From positions 53,940,001 through 54,004,000 of the forward strand of contig CM114272.1 of the NCBI GenBank assembly GCA_050084515.1: a stretch of DNA of 64,000 bases, written 5' to 3'. The stretch comes from Blasia pusilla. Its lineage: Eukaryota > Marchantiophyta > Marchantiopsida > Blasiales. The translations under genes were made by a program, and so were the position numbers. Positions 45,260-63,075 of this stretch are shown here, piece by piece (the stretch's first letter is position 1; every line of letters begins with the position of its first letter). Under the pieces are notes generated by a model that was not told where the DNA came from, searched no databases, and was given only the letters and a program-made list of their open reading frames with translations.

Positions 45260-46417
45260 AGATTGTGATTATCAGGAAACTTTACTTAATCCGATAGTCC
45301 ATGGCAACAGTAGGTTAGAAGACTCGTGGTAAGCTTGCATTCTTGTCCACCTTGATGGAATAAAGCCGGAAATGTGTTAAATTTGGGTTGGAACAGCTCT
45401 TCGTCTTGCTGCCACGATTGTTTTCTATGGATATTCATCAACGTGGACCTACTTTGTTTTACAATACTTTGTAGAAAAATCAGCGTGGATCATGTTAGTA
45501 TTACTAAAACTTGACACCGCCAGAAGATTCCAATGCAATTTCAAGCTCATTTTCGAATCCATCTAATATCGGCCGTATGTGGGAACAGAGAAGCAGCAGA
45601 AATTTTGACAAACACATCCATTACATCTACATTCAGGCACCTATGAGTTGAATGAGTTAGAAACAGACTCATTGCTGCTAGAAACTTTCCCACTCAGGTC
45701 TACCGCATTAGTGCACTACTGTAGTATTCTGTTGAATGCGCCTTCATTTTCTTGTAGGAAGACAATATAAACATTTCCATAAGGATCTCACAATTTGTTC
45801 ACTAACACCACAAGTGATGTTTTGAGGTTTTTCACAAGTTCTCAAGGCACGACATTGTGATGGCAATGTCTCGTGGAGGACGTGGTTATGTGGTCTCATT
45901 TTTTATGCTTGCATTGCTCATGTTGTTGAGGGAAGTAAAACGCTTATCTGCTCAAAGACCTAGTGCGTGGTCCATTTCGCCCTCTCTGCGTCGGTTTAGC
46001 AGTCTGCTAATTTTTTGGGTCGGAGACTAGTTGAGTGTCAATCTAAGTAAGTGGTGAATTGTATAATAGACTAACATAGTTTTGTCCAAGAACGATTCGA
46101 TGATACTACGATGGCAGTGTGTTGTTGGACTTGGCATGGGCCAAAGACTTCCAGCACGTTGCCCATGGATTCCTTGTAGCTACTTCCCTCGGTAGATGAG
46201 GGTCGCCTTCTACCCAAGAAACGCTAAAAAACTTACGAGCATGACCCGACTTTGAGAATTGAGATCTTCTTTTCTGGCTTTGAGAAAAAAGATGATCCTT
46301 TGGCTCAGAAAGAATTATTTGCATCAATCAGGGAAAAGTTCCCATCAAAATTTGTTAGATATATAGGCATCTCTGCTGTGAGCAACAAGAGAAGGCATTA
46401 TGGGAATGACTACTGAT
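45260..46417. other. Anonymous sequence
   Basis: No gene, RNA or repeat recognised on either strand. Confidence 0.4.
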
Positions 46418-46532
46418 TAACAATAAAAAGTCACGAGGAAAAAAGTAAACAATAAAAAGTCACGAGGAAAAAATTAAACAATAAAAAGTCACGAGGCAAA
46501 CAATAGACAACAAAAAGTCACGAGGAAAAGAG
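46418..46532. repeat. 29-bp minisatellite, four copies
   Basis: Four head-to-tail units of about 29 bp, each containing ACAATAAAAAGTCACGAGG with minor changes, starting at 46418, 46446, 46475 and 46504. Confidence 0.9.
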
Positions 46533-52434
<5,902 letters not shown>

Positions 52435-55311
52435 ATGGCTACTTCCATATCAGATTCTATCCGGGTAGTGTGTGGTGTTGCATTGGGGGAAAATACCTAC
52501 TGGAGATATTTGCATGATGGAACTAAGTGGATGTGTTTGGTTTGTAGTCGCATTTACTCAGCAAAGAACAAAACCAAGTGCAATCAGCACTTGACTAAGA
52601 AGCACCCAAACTTGGACCCATGCTACTTACTACCTTTAGAGAATGCAGGCCGGCGTCCAGAAGACCCTGTCAAGGGCCGTAAAAGGAGCATTTATGACTC
52701 ACAGAGAGAAAAAGAATTGATGAAGAAATAAGGGGATGCTAGTGAGCATTTAGAGAAAATGAGGGGGAAATTATACAGATTTAGACAACATTGGTCTGAG
52801 ACATGGTTGACCATGGAACGGGATCCTGTCATCCCACACTTGTTCAAGAAGCCGGCCTTGTTGGCTCTAATGGAGTGTGATCTCCCAAAGTGTCTTTGTA
52901 TCCAAAATTGGGACAAAATATTGGATAGAGATAAATATGCGTTATGTATTGTGAAAGTTCGAGAGTGTGGGGAGAGCAATGTCATGATGGTTGTCATGGT
53001 GTTGGGATGCTTGGGTGCCATTCAGAGAGCTAGTGAGCCTGATTCTACTGACCTCAATGGAAAGGGAAAAAATTACTTCATACATTTGGAGTTGGTGAAG
53101 AAACTTTGGGGAGTAATTGAGCAGAAAGAGGGAGTATCATTGGGTTTGCTTCCACCTGATTTCAATGAAGAGAGATCAAAGCAAGTGAAGGAAACACTTG
53201 CTTGGATTTCTCGGAAAAAACAAAACTTGATGGGTTGTCTTGAGAGGGATCAAGCCAAGTATGCAGATTTCATGGCTAGGCAGCAGTTCAATGAATGGTG
53301 GGAGAAGAGGAATGTGGAGAAGATGAAAGAAGTTTGTGAAAAACGAGCTTCTACATATGTCCCAAGGGAGAAGAGGGGTGTAGAGTTGGAATGGTCAAGG
53401 AAGACTATTCAAGAATCTGCAGTGTGGGGTAGCTCTAGGAAGTCATCTCCCACTTTACAAGGAGATGAAAATGATGATATTAGTGATTTTGAAGTTTTGC
53501 GCCCAAGGAGAAGATCGAAGATGGCTTCTAGGTCTGCTGCCGAGCAGATTACAACAAAGAGTGGGGAGAAGAATGTTGCTTCAGCATCTGTGCAAGAGCC
53601 TAGGAAGAAAGGCATGCTTACTCGATCCATGGGAGGTGCCTCTTCTTCCAAGGAGGCACTTCCACATGAATCAAACAGTGTGAAGAAGAGAGGAAGAGAA
53701 ACATTGGGTAGTGATTCTCTATCTTTCTCTATTGAGACCCCCGTTTTGGTTGTAGTAGACCAGGTCGGTCTTCATACTCCACCATGTATAGATACATGTT
53801 CGGAAGATATTCTGGCAAGACAGGGTCATGATCTTGGCATTGCCTCTCCATCTATTGAGACTAATCTATGTGGGGAAACTTTTAATGGTAGATCTCATGT
53901 TGGTGAGTCTCTTGCCTCTCCTAGGGAGAACTTGGTTTCGGATGGAGTGTATGAGGTTTCGGTTGGAGTGGATGAGGCTGGTTTTGGAGTAGCTTCATAT
54001 GATACAGAGGATGGTATTCTAGCAACCCCGCGACATGACGTTGGAAATGGATCTCCATCTATGCGGCCTATTACATATGGGGAGATCTTTCAGGGTAGCT
54101 CTCATGTTGTTCACCAAGATGTTGGTGAGTCTCTTGCCTCGCCCAGAGAGAGCTTGGTTTCAGTTGGAGTGGATGAGGGTGGTTTCGGAGTAGCTTCATG
54201 TGTTGCAAGAACAGAGGAAGGCATTCTTGCAAACCAGAGTCACGAACTTGGCATTGGCTCTCCATCTGTTGAGACTATTCCATGTGGGAAAACCTTTCAA
54301 TGTAGCTCTCTTGTGGGTGACGAAGATGTTGGTGGGTCTCTTGCATCGTCTAGAGAGAACTTGGTTTCGGTGGGAGTGGATAAGGCTGGTTTTGGAGTAG
54401 CTTCATGTATTGCAGGAACAGAGGAAGGTAATCCTGCGGTGGTGGTTGGTGGTGATCTGATCGGGTCATCACGGAGTGAGAGTCTTCCATGTGATTTCAC
54501 CTCCGAGAGGCTATTGGAACAGGGGTCAAGCCTTCATGGGGAGGATGAGCATGCGGAGATTGTTGATGAGTTGGGAGATAGTGTAGTTGACCCTATGGAT
54601 ATTGTGGAGACATTGCTGAGCCGTGTGGATAGCATAAACCATAGTATAATCCATAGCCCTGCAGAAGATACATTTGTTACCCCGATTGGTGGTGCTTTGG
54701 ATGGTCATGAGACATCCAAAGAGGGTCACACTCATGATGATGGTGCTTCTCCTGGTGAATGTTCACCACTTGTGGGACCTTCTTCCCATGATCTTTGTGC
54801 TTTAAGGAAGAATTTGTTGAAGGTTGCATCTTCATATGTACCCAAAAAGAGGAAGGGAAAGAAGAGTGTGGTAGTGCAGATTGAAGATGAGTCACATGAA
54901 CATTGGGGGGCGATTTTATTCAGATGAAGATATGGATCGATTTCAGAGAGCCAAATTCTCAGAGATCTCAATGAGGTAAATGATGAGTGGGCTACTCTAC
55001 CCATGAGCCAAATTTTTGATGCTGCTGATTGTGGGGAGGTACAAATAGATTTGCCAAATGCCTCCCAACTTAATGTTACTCAGATCATGGCAGAAACAGA
55101 CACATATCTTCTTGTAGATGGTAGCCACTTGAGGCCCAAGAGAGTTCTACGCCATATGGGATTATCCCCCATAGTGGAGGAGTGTAGAGAACTAGGGAAG
55201 TCCAAGGCTAAGATTATTCAAGATATGTTGATTATACCACCAACTCGACAGGCAAAAAAGAAGAATGTGTATGGCAAATCAAAACTTGGGCGGAAGCGGC
55301 CTTTGAAATAG
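52435..55311 (+). pseudogene. BED-type zinc-finger protein gene with one in-frame stop and C-terminal frameshift
   Basis: From the ATG at 52435 a finger WMCLVCSRIYSAKNKTKCNQHLTKKH (CX2C, 14 residues, HX4H, with the upstream WRYLHDG aromatic of BED fingers) occupies residues 25-60. A TAA at 52729-52731 interrupts the frame, which then stays open to 54927. Conserved middle blocks LALMECDLPKC, VVMVLGCLGAIQRASEPDST and AWISRKKQNLMGC are shared with the - strand copy. A Lys/Arg-rich stretch and three 70-residue repeats follow. The end continues in another frame to 55311 (ESQILRDLNEVNDEW, then a basic tail). I do not know the family's function. A MULE transposase gene lies 1.5 kb downstream on the same strand. 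Confidence 0.7.
53803..54432 (+). repeat. Three 210-bp tandem repeats in the BED-protein ORF
   Basis: Units starting near 53803, 54013 and 54223 each encode about 70 residues with the order ILA..H.LG..SPS, SLASPRENLVS, VGVDEAGFGVAS. They are diverged but in frame. The paralogue at 40989-43344 lacks them, so they expanded after the copies separated or were lost there. Confidence 0.8.
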
Positions 55312-56858
55312 GTAACATTTCAAATTTTAGTATTGAGAGCATTGCTTTTTTGTAGTTTTTGTCTAATGGCATGTAGGGAAGATCACTTCCACAAAGGATA
55401 AGTGCTCATGATGTGGTTTGTTCATTTGTTCATTTCAGGTGCGAGTTGATTATGGATTCAAATGGCATAATTCTCGGCTTTTTCCATGGTTACAAACTTT
55501 ATAGGGTATTTTTGGCATATGTTTGAAGTAATAGATAGAGGAAAAGAGTGTTTAATGCTCTTTCTCATTACAACCCTATTTTAGTAAATGTCATTTTCGA
55601 AGGACAAATGCCACATTCTTTGATTCGGATTGTAGGAAGTTTGGGATAGGAAAGGAATGGAACTATAGTCGATATCTCCAACGCCTTCTTGGAAGGACAA
55701 GTGGCATTCTATTTGTCTACTATTGCAGATTTTTGTACTCTGTTTCTTTACCTTTTGTATTTTCACCCTTTCTCTATGATAGTAGGAGAGTAAACAAGAG
55801 TGTTACCTTATGAACATCATAGTATCAAGAATGATGGTCATTTACCTCCTTACTTGTTACAAATCTGGTTTTTTTTTGGGATGAAAAAAATATGAGATTG
55901 GAATCTTGTTGATTATTAGAATCATTACTTATGAGAGCCCGTGCATTGTCTATAGAAGGCATTCTGCCATTCCCATTCATTGGGCGTGCATCTATCTTTT
56001 CGTGTTTACATGTTGTATGGTTGGTTACTCATAAAACACGGTGAATTGGAAGGTGTCTTGGTTTGATTTTTTATATTTCTCTTACTCCTTTTGGACATGC
56101 ATTCTTCTCTTTTTCATTTGAAAGACAAATAATTATTTAGATTCATTGAATGGTTGATCTTGTTGTGGTCTAGCTTGCTTGCTAATTGATCTCCAAGGCA
56201 AGTTTACAAGTGGATGCATTTGACTCATCATGATGATGTACTTGTCATGTTTTGGTGAATACATAGTTAAAGCTTTAGACTAGATGATCCTTTTTAGGAT
56301 GAACAAGTTTTGAGATTGGAAACACTCAGATTGTTTCACACAGAACTCAGATTGTTAGACACAGAACTTTCAGACCCCTTTGCTGTGAAGAAAATATGTG
56401 TTTGTGAGTGACTTTAGTTTATGAGAGTGTGCGGACTGTCTTCACAAGCATTTCCATGTATCCTATTTTACAGGCACATCCATTTTTTTGAGTGCTTTTG
56501 TGTTGTATGGTTTGTTATATATGGTATCATGGTGAATTGGGAGATGTGTCTTGATTCAGATTTTTCTATTTCCCCAAAACCTGTTGGACATACTTTCTTC
56601 TCTACTTCTTTTGTAAGCCGAATAATTTTTTGGATTCATTTAATGGTTGATCTTGTTAAGTGCTACTTGGCTTGCTGATAAAGAACTTATAAGATTGGAA
56701 ATAGTCATTATGTTGGTGATAGAAAGTTTACACTCCTTTTGTGTGAAAGTTCACAGGAGTTTCCATCATGTTCTTCCCTAATGATAGCATGATCCTTCGA
56801 AGAAGGAATTCCGGCTATACTGTATCACTTTCAGTTTCTTAAGTCTACCTGTAGGGAC
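55312..56858. other. Spacer between the BED and transposase genes
   Basis: AT-rich, no coding sequence recognised. Two similar stretches (around 55985-56280 and 56450-56680) share TGTATGGTTGGTTACTCAT / TGTATGGTTTGTTATATAT, GTGAATTGG and GGATTCATT..ATGGTTGATCTTGTT, so the region includes an old internal duplication of about 480-bp spacing. Confidence 0.5.
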
Positions 56859-59803
56859 TTGAGCTTTACTTCTCCAAAAATTCTTCACCATCTTTCTATT
56901 GTACTTCTCACTAACTGTAACTCTATAGATGATGAATGTGTGCAAGGAAGTATGGACCTCAATAATCCTTTCGACTTGACATCGACTCTTCCCCCATCAC
57001 ATGAAGCCATGGACACAAGGATTCAACAAAGTGCTTTGACAAAAAGGATTTTGGCCATGAAGAGGACAGAGGTTCAAACAAGCATGCCGACGAGGAACAT
57101 ACCAGCAAAAGACCTCCAGTGGAATGTCTATAATGCAGCATATATCCCTTGGTATAGGCTCGAGGATTTCATTATAGGTGAGGGTATCGGAGACAATATA
57201 AATCCCACTACCTTTTGGAAATATACATCGAAATGCATTAGAGAAAGGTTACGAGAAGAATAAGGAGAGGAAGCATCTTACACTATTTATTTTGTGCTTA
57301 CAGGCCTCAAGACAATCGACGCTTGCATCAACCAGTTGTGAACAGGCGAGTAGGCAAAAGTTTCATTATTTTTTACATATAATTACAATGGGAATTTTAA
57401 TCGTTACTTATATTTTGGTTGACTAAGTGTCACACATTCAATTTAGAGCATATGATTGTAGTCCCATGTAGTTGAGTGGTCAATTTATTCCTGATAGAAT
57501 GCATTCCTACGTATATTGAACAGGTCAAACCTTCCCAAAACAAGCCCAGGAAGTCGTCCTCGTGCACAAAAAATAATCCGAGGAGAGAGTTGGAAGCGAG
57601 CATGCCGATGTCATTTTTCAGTATCTGAACTGAAGTCTCCAATGCATGCGGCCAGAATAGTTTGCAAACACAGATTGCACATAGACAAGGATGGAAAACC
57701 ATGCCATGGATCTAATGATCCAAAAAGTTTGGGAACTCCAATAATGTATGTTCCTAGGATCTCAAATGAGCTGAGATGCTACATAAAAGAGAGACTTCGT
57801 CTTGGGGTAAAGCCCCGCCAGATTATGTCGAAGCATGGCCTCATGCTAAAATATCGATCTAAAACATCTCCTTACTTTCAAAAAAGCATGATAAGGGATG
57901 ATTTCATGCAAATGCATGATATTGGAAATGCAAAAAAGGAGTTGAATATGGAGACGTTCCAGTTTTGCGTAGATGAGAATCAATCCTTAAGTGCATTTGT
58001 AAATTTCTATCCAAAGAAGTTCTTTATTTATGAGCCTTATTTAGATGATGCCAGACCTTTCACACTGGGATTCCAAAGCACTTGGCAGTTGCAAGCGATG
58101 GTGAAATATGGACACAACAGTGTTTTCAACATGGATAGTACGTTTGGTACCAATCAAAGCAAGGTACAAGGTTAAGTAGTCTTTGAAGTATACAATGATG
58201 AAAATGTGCTTTCATCATTGAAATGGAAGATGTATTTGAGATGCCATTGCTACTTGTAAGAAACCTCATCTGTTGTATACTCTTGTGCAGTTTCCTTTGT
58301 ACACTATTTTGGTGTTCGATAAGCACCATACTGGAATACCTGTAGCTTGGATTTTGACTAGTAGCTCAAAGGAGGTGCATTTGGTAAAATGGTTGTGGGC
58401 AGTGGCGGAAAAATGTAGACTACAACAAAAATCTTGGGAGCCGAATGCAATCCTAGTGGATGATGCCAACGCTGAGCAAAATGCATTGAGGTATTTTTGG
58501 GATCCTAAAGTTGCGGTATCTTGCTGAAAGGGTACATCACACTTTTTTTTTAAATGAAAAAACCTGAGTCAAATTTCCTGTCATTCAGATATTGATTACA
58601 TTAGGAAAGGCATTCCGAGACTGTTATCTCAATGAAAGTTAAGCATATGGTTATATTCACTTGCGAGGTAACTTTTGCAAAGTCAAATATCATACTTTGT
58701 CTTTGGCATGTACGCCATGACTGGCTAAAGCCGCTAGAGCGGAAGGTCATATGTGTGATAATGAGAGCTCAGATGTCACGACGCCTAGGGAAGATTATGT
58801 ATGTAAATCGATGTGGCACGTACACTAGAGGTGTGATCTTGGACAATGCGAGAATGATGATGCATCAATTCTATGTAGACTTCAGGGATGAAGTGGAATT
58901 CATCAACTATATACAGACTTATTTGGAGCCAAAACTAGGTGGCTACAAACACTTTACCTTTTTTCCCCTTCCATAATTGTTCCATTTTTTATCACACTTT
59001 CATTAACTTTGTGCCACTCATTGCAAGGGCCAGCATGTACAAGATAAGAATGTGATTCTTTTTTGTGCGCAGACAAGTGGGTTAAAGCATCGAGGGACTA
59101 CCCTCATGCAAACCAAGACACAAATGCTGCAATTGAAGCATATCATGGAAGCATGAAGGCAGTTCTAGCAGATGACAACAGAAGTATGTCTCAAAGAAGA
59201 GGAGACTACTTGGTTTGGAAGCTCAGTAGTTTTGTAGAGGCATGGTACTTCCATATACACTTGCTGAAAAAAAATGGGTTTGTTCGAAATGCAGTAGAGG
59301 AGCAATATGTGAATAATGCAGTTCTGAAGGGAAGAGAAATCCCAGCAGATGATGTGCAACTTACAGAATCTAGGGGGCAAGTCAAGATGGCACGGATGAG
59401 GAGCCAAACCATACCCAATAAGTGGTATGAAGTCTACAACTATGACACTGAATGGGGCCATTGTGAGTGCCCTTGGTCACTAAAAGGAAACATATGCAAA
59501 CATATGGTAAGAAAAAGGTTGGTTTATCTTGGATAGCATAAAATTAAGCAATCGTGCACCTTTTTCTGCATGTCATTTTATTGATTGAATCTTTTTCAAT
59601 TGATTCCTTCCATTTCTTTGTAGATTGCTGCTCTACTACGAGATGATTACAGCAAAGAGGACCTTGTGAAAATACTTGGGACGAGAGTAGGCACAAAGCA
59701 TGGCGGAATTGCTCAATTAAAGATGAGCAAGACGGATTCAATCACTCTTGACCTTCCATTGTCCAATCACATCGTGGACCTCAATGATACACAAGATGAA
59801 TGA
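56859..59803 (+). pseudogene. MULE-type transposase with SWIM zinc finger
   Basis: Segments: 56859-57263 (IPWYRLEDFIIGEGIGD), 57516-58175 (DNA-binding-like KRACRCHFSVSELKSP...HRLHIDKDGKPCHG, then FNMDSTFGTNQSK with the first catalytic Asp), 58273-58527 (ILVDDANAEQNALRYFW with the second Asp), 58632-58976 (LCLWHVRHDWLKPLERK), 59063-59506 (NAAIEAYHGSMKAVL with the likely catalytic Glu, and the SWIM finger CECPWSLKGNICKH), 59624-59803. The pieces are separated by short introns or small lesions; the last intron has clear GT-AG ends (59507-59623). A stop at 58173-58175 and a TGA at 58525-58527 may be intron read-through or real damage. MULE transposases cut and paste DNA; SWIM fingers bind DNA or protein. 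I saw no terminal inverted repeats. Confidence 0.7.
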
Positions 59804-59951
59804 TATGGACACCATCTACATTTACTCGTGATTCAGGGGGACACTTGTGAGGTTTCTTGTATACATATAGACGTGTGTTTTGGCAATTCATCACATTCTC
59901 ATGTATTTTTGCACTATTTGGTGTGATTCATGAGGCATTCCATATGAAGAT

Positions 59952-60460
59952 ATGGACACGGGCACTTTCACTCAAGATACACCAATAGTTGAAGCACTGA
60001 ACATCCCCAAACCAAGTAACAAGGATATGGAGGTTGCTATGGACAAGTTGTACTTTAAGTTGCGGAATGAGTGTCAAGGAAATGAGTTATTTTTTACGAT
60101 GGCGTCCAAAATGTTGAGAGAAATAAACGGGCGGATTGAGAGGGCAAAAGTTATGTTTGTGAACGGCTTGAGTAATCAGCCTGGAAATCCCTTCCAGATT
60201 TACAAGGACGGGTTCCAAAATAATAATTCGCTTAAACGAGTGAAGTCCAACATCTAAACAAGCAAACAGACGAGGTACACAATATGGAGCAGGACATACC
60301 AGAGTGATGGCTCAGGCACAGGAGGAAACTTCAAGTAAGTTACCATGCTTTCCAAATCCCAAAACAAAGAAGAAGAAGTTGGGACCACAAGCTGAGTTGG
60401 ACAAACAGGCAATGTCAGCGATCTTAAACAATACGAGCCGAGTAGTTGGTGACACATAAT
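59952..60460 (+). CDS. Possible C-terminal exons of the MULE/SWIM gene
   Basis: An open frame from 59952 to 60257 (DMEVAMDKLYFKLRNECQGN...MLREINGRIERAKV) is helical. A further piece at 60340-60460 encodes NPKTKKKKLGPQAELDKQ before a TAA. Both are on the same strand just after the transposase stop and could be its alternative C-terminus or a short separate gene. No domain recognised. Confidence 0.4.
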
Positions 60461-61003
60461 GTCACTGGTATTTTTCAGTTTTGGGAAGGTATGCCTATGC
60501 CCTGTAAATGATGCATTTCCTTACAATGAATATCATTGAATTTTTTTCCCACCATGAGTAGTGAATAATTAACAGAATGTCTTTCAGGTTTGTCTTTAGG
60601 AAAGCATTCTTACTTTAGTGTTCTTCACCGCGTTGGATCGCGGAACCTAGCCTAACACAGCCGCCGGTCCTAGGCTTCCAAACTTGCAGGACGAGGCATT
60701 TTTTTGCGCGTGTAGGACAAGGACCAAGCCATTCCCATTCAAGTTTTAAAGTTGTAAGGTCTAACATGATCAGGAGTGGCGTTTTGATTTCGAGCCCATT
60801 TCAGGGGGCCAATATGCACGAGCTAGTATGACTACTCTTAGACACGCATTTATGGATAGGAAATATTTTGGGCCACGGGGTTCTGTAAAACTAGTGATAT
60901 CGCAAGGAGAAATTGAGTGAACTGCTTCTTCAGGGAGAAACTTAGTGAGGAAGTCTTCAACTCGCGATAATATCCTCCATTTTCAAGTTGCTCTGCCAAA
61001 ATT
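60461..61003. other. Anonymous spacer
   Basis: No gene or repeat recognised. Confidence 0.4.
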
Positions 61004-61669
61004 TTGATTTCACTCTCAATAAATCCATTTTCATCAGGGACCATGGAAAGTATTGATGCAAGAAAGAGGACCCGAGAAGTTATGATCGAGCTTGGCCAAG
61101 ATTCCAAACCTAGACAAGCATTGGATGAAGGCGATAGAGGCAATACATCACTTCAAGACATTGGGAAACGCCAGGGGAAATCCAACCACACCAATTCTCA
61201 CTCTCCATTTTCTAGTACCACTCTGTCTTTATCAGATATGAATAGGAACTTTGATGATGCATTTGTGAAGATTTTCATGCGCCTTGTAGGAAATAAGGTA
61301 GAAAAATCTCATAAGGGAACATTTTCAAAGTTGCAAGAGTTGTCAACCAGGTTGAAAGTAATCTCAGATGTTTGCAATTCAATGGAGTCTATTGTGAAGG
61401 GATTTCAGAATCAACAAATTTTGCTAGGCAAGCTAGAAAGTTATCCTTTAGAAAAAACCATTGATGGTTTGCTGGAAATCATTGAGAAGTTTGTGTTACA
61501 AGTGAAAGCTCTTTTGACAGATGAGAGTACCGTACAATTGATGATGGCAAACAACGAGGTTTTGCAATGTTTAGATCAGAATCGTAGTGTTTGGGAATTT
61601 CGACGATCTCGGATTTCCTTTGATCTTTGCCCCAAGAAGTCTAGGCATCTAGTTCTTCATCAATCTTGA
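61004..61669 (+). CDS. Unrecognised protein with predicted helical region
   Basis: A 221-codon open frame, the longest unbroken one in the last 5 kb. A more natural start may be the Met at 61043 (MESIDARKRTREVMIELGQD). The N-terminal third is polar and Lys/Arg/Ser-rich; the rest (DDAFVKIFMRLVGNKVEKS ... SRLKVISDVCNSMESIV ... TIDGLLEIIEKFVLQVK) has heptad-like hydrophobic spacing compatible with a coiled coil. I do not recognise the family. It lies 500 bp after the transposase on the same strand and may be an accessory gene of the same element or a host gene exon. Confidence 0.45.
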   Translation: MISLSINPFSSGTMESIDARKRTREVMIELGQDSKPRQALDEGDRGNTSLQDIGKRQGKSNHTNSHSPFSSTTLSLSDMNRNFDDAFVKIFMRLVGNKVEKSHKGTFSKLQELSTRLKVISDVCNSMESIVKGFQNQQILLGKLESYPLEKTIDGLLEIIEKFVLQVKALLTDESTVQLMMANNEVLQCLDQNRSVWEFRRSRISFDLCPKKSRHLVLHQS

Positions 61670-62749
61670 ATCCAAATTATCTCAGACGACATTTATTTGA
61701 GCTTTATTTTGGTTGTAGGCTTGGCATACTTGGGAGATGATCTTATGTATCTATCTGTCACATAGATATTCTAATAACTTTCTCATCAGAAATCAATTAC
61801 AGAATCTTGTGTTTTCATGATATTTCCTTTATCATATCCTATTCATGGTTTGCTAAGTCTGTATCGAAATACACCTACACATGCACTATACACACTATAC
61901 TTTTAGCTGAAAGCACTTGATCCTCTTAGGTGATGTCACTTTTCACTCCCTATTTTATTTAAAAAACACAGGGACCTATTGTCCATTGACTCTTCCTCAT
62001 CTAGCACATGAACATGTTGAAGATGATTGCATAATGCCTTCCCTTCCATATATTCGGTGTTTTTGGAGTACTTTATATTTCATACCATAATAGATCCAAA
62101 AAACATTGTGACACGTTAGATTTAGATAGCTAATCTCTTGAATAGTTTGGGTAAATTTGAGGATCTGCCCAACACATAGTCCTTATTGTATGAGCAAAAT
62201 ATTTTCATGCCTTGAAAAGCTAAATATTTTATATATAAAAGGATTGATCATTAGCAGGTTTTGTTACATACAATGTCAGAATACTTTCTGTTTCATACTT
62301 GCAATTGGAAATCCCATCTTCCAAGTGTTACATCCATCAAACCATCTTGCCCATATCACATATGGGACCGCCACTAACTATATACGAAGCATATAAAGCA
62401 TTTCCTCAATGGGAATGCTATAATGCTTTCTTTCTCCTACCAAAATAATATGCGTCTGTGAGTTTGTGGCAAAGGTGGAATGTTCTTGTGTTCTTTGACA
62501 TGTTTGCCACATATAACCATTTCTTTATACAATTGCTTCATTTCATGCTTGGTATATCACATAAGGAAAGCCTACCAAATGGTCAAAACTTTATCCAATG
62601 TCAATTTAGGAAGTATGACATAATATGAATCACGAGGACATTCACTCTTCAACTTGAGAGTTATCCCTCTCTCAAGCAGTAGTACTTTTTACTACGTACT
62701 ACATCATTATGCTAGACTACACCGACAAAAATCTACAATTGCTTGTAAT
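61670..62749. other. Anonymous AT-rich sequence
   Basis: No gene, RNA or repeat recognised. Confidence 0.4.
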
Positions 62750-63075
62750 ATGCCTCATTTTGGCGACCAAACCTTAATATTTTGCCACCTTTCCTCCTCC
62801 TCGTCAATTTTCTTCTTGTATCTGGAAAGTTATTCTTCCCACTGATTTTCCATAAACCATGCTAGAGCTTTAGCCTCCCTTTCTCCTCTTCCTCATCAAT
62901 TGCACATTCGATGTAGAACTTGGCAACTTCCTCTGCACATTGTTTTAACTCTTATTCCACTTCCTCAATTTTTTCCAGCTCTATCTCTTCCTCTATACTA
63001 GCTCTTCTAATTCTGACTGGGGGAGGCTTTGTAGCCAAACTTTTTTTCATCTGATTCACTTAGAGCCATACGCCT
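62750..63075 (-). pseudogene. Degraded acidic coding fragment
   Basis: On the - strand, from a Met near 63072 (MALSESDEKKFG), a broken frame encodes ASIEEEIELEKIEEVE and ELKQCAEEVAKFYIEC followed by EEEEKGRLKL, with stops and frameshifts. The highly charged helical pattern suggests a former gene rather than random sequence. Family unknown. Confidence 0.35.

Noticed and set aside
46418-46532. CRISPR-like array
   Set aside because: Units are directly tandem with no unique spacers, and the window is clearly plant nuclear DNA.
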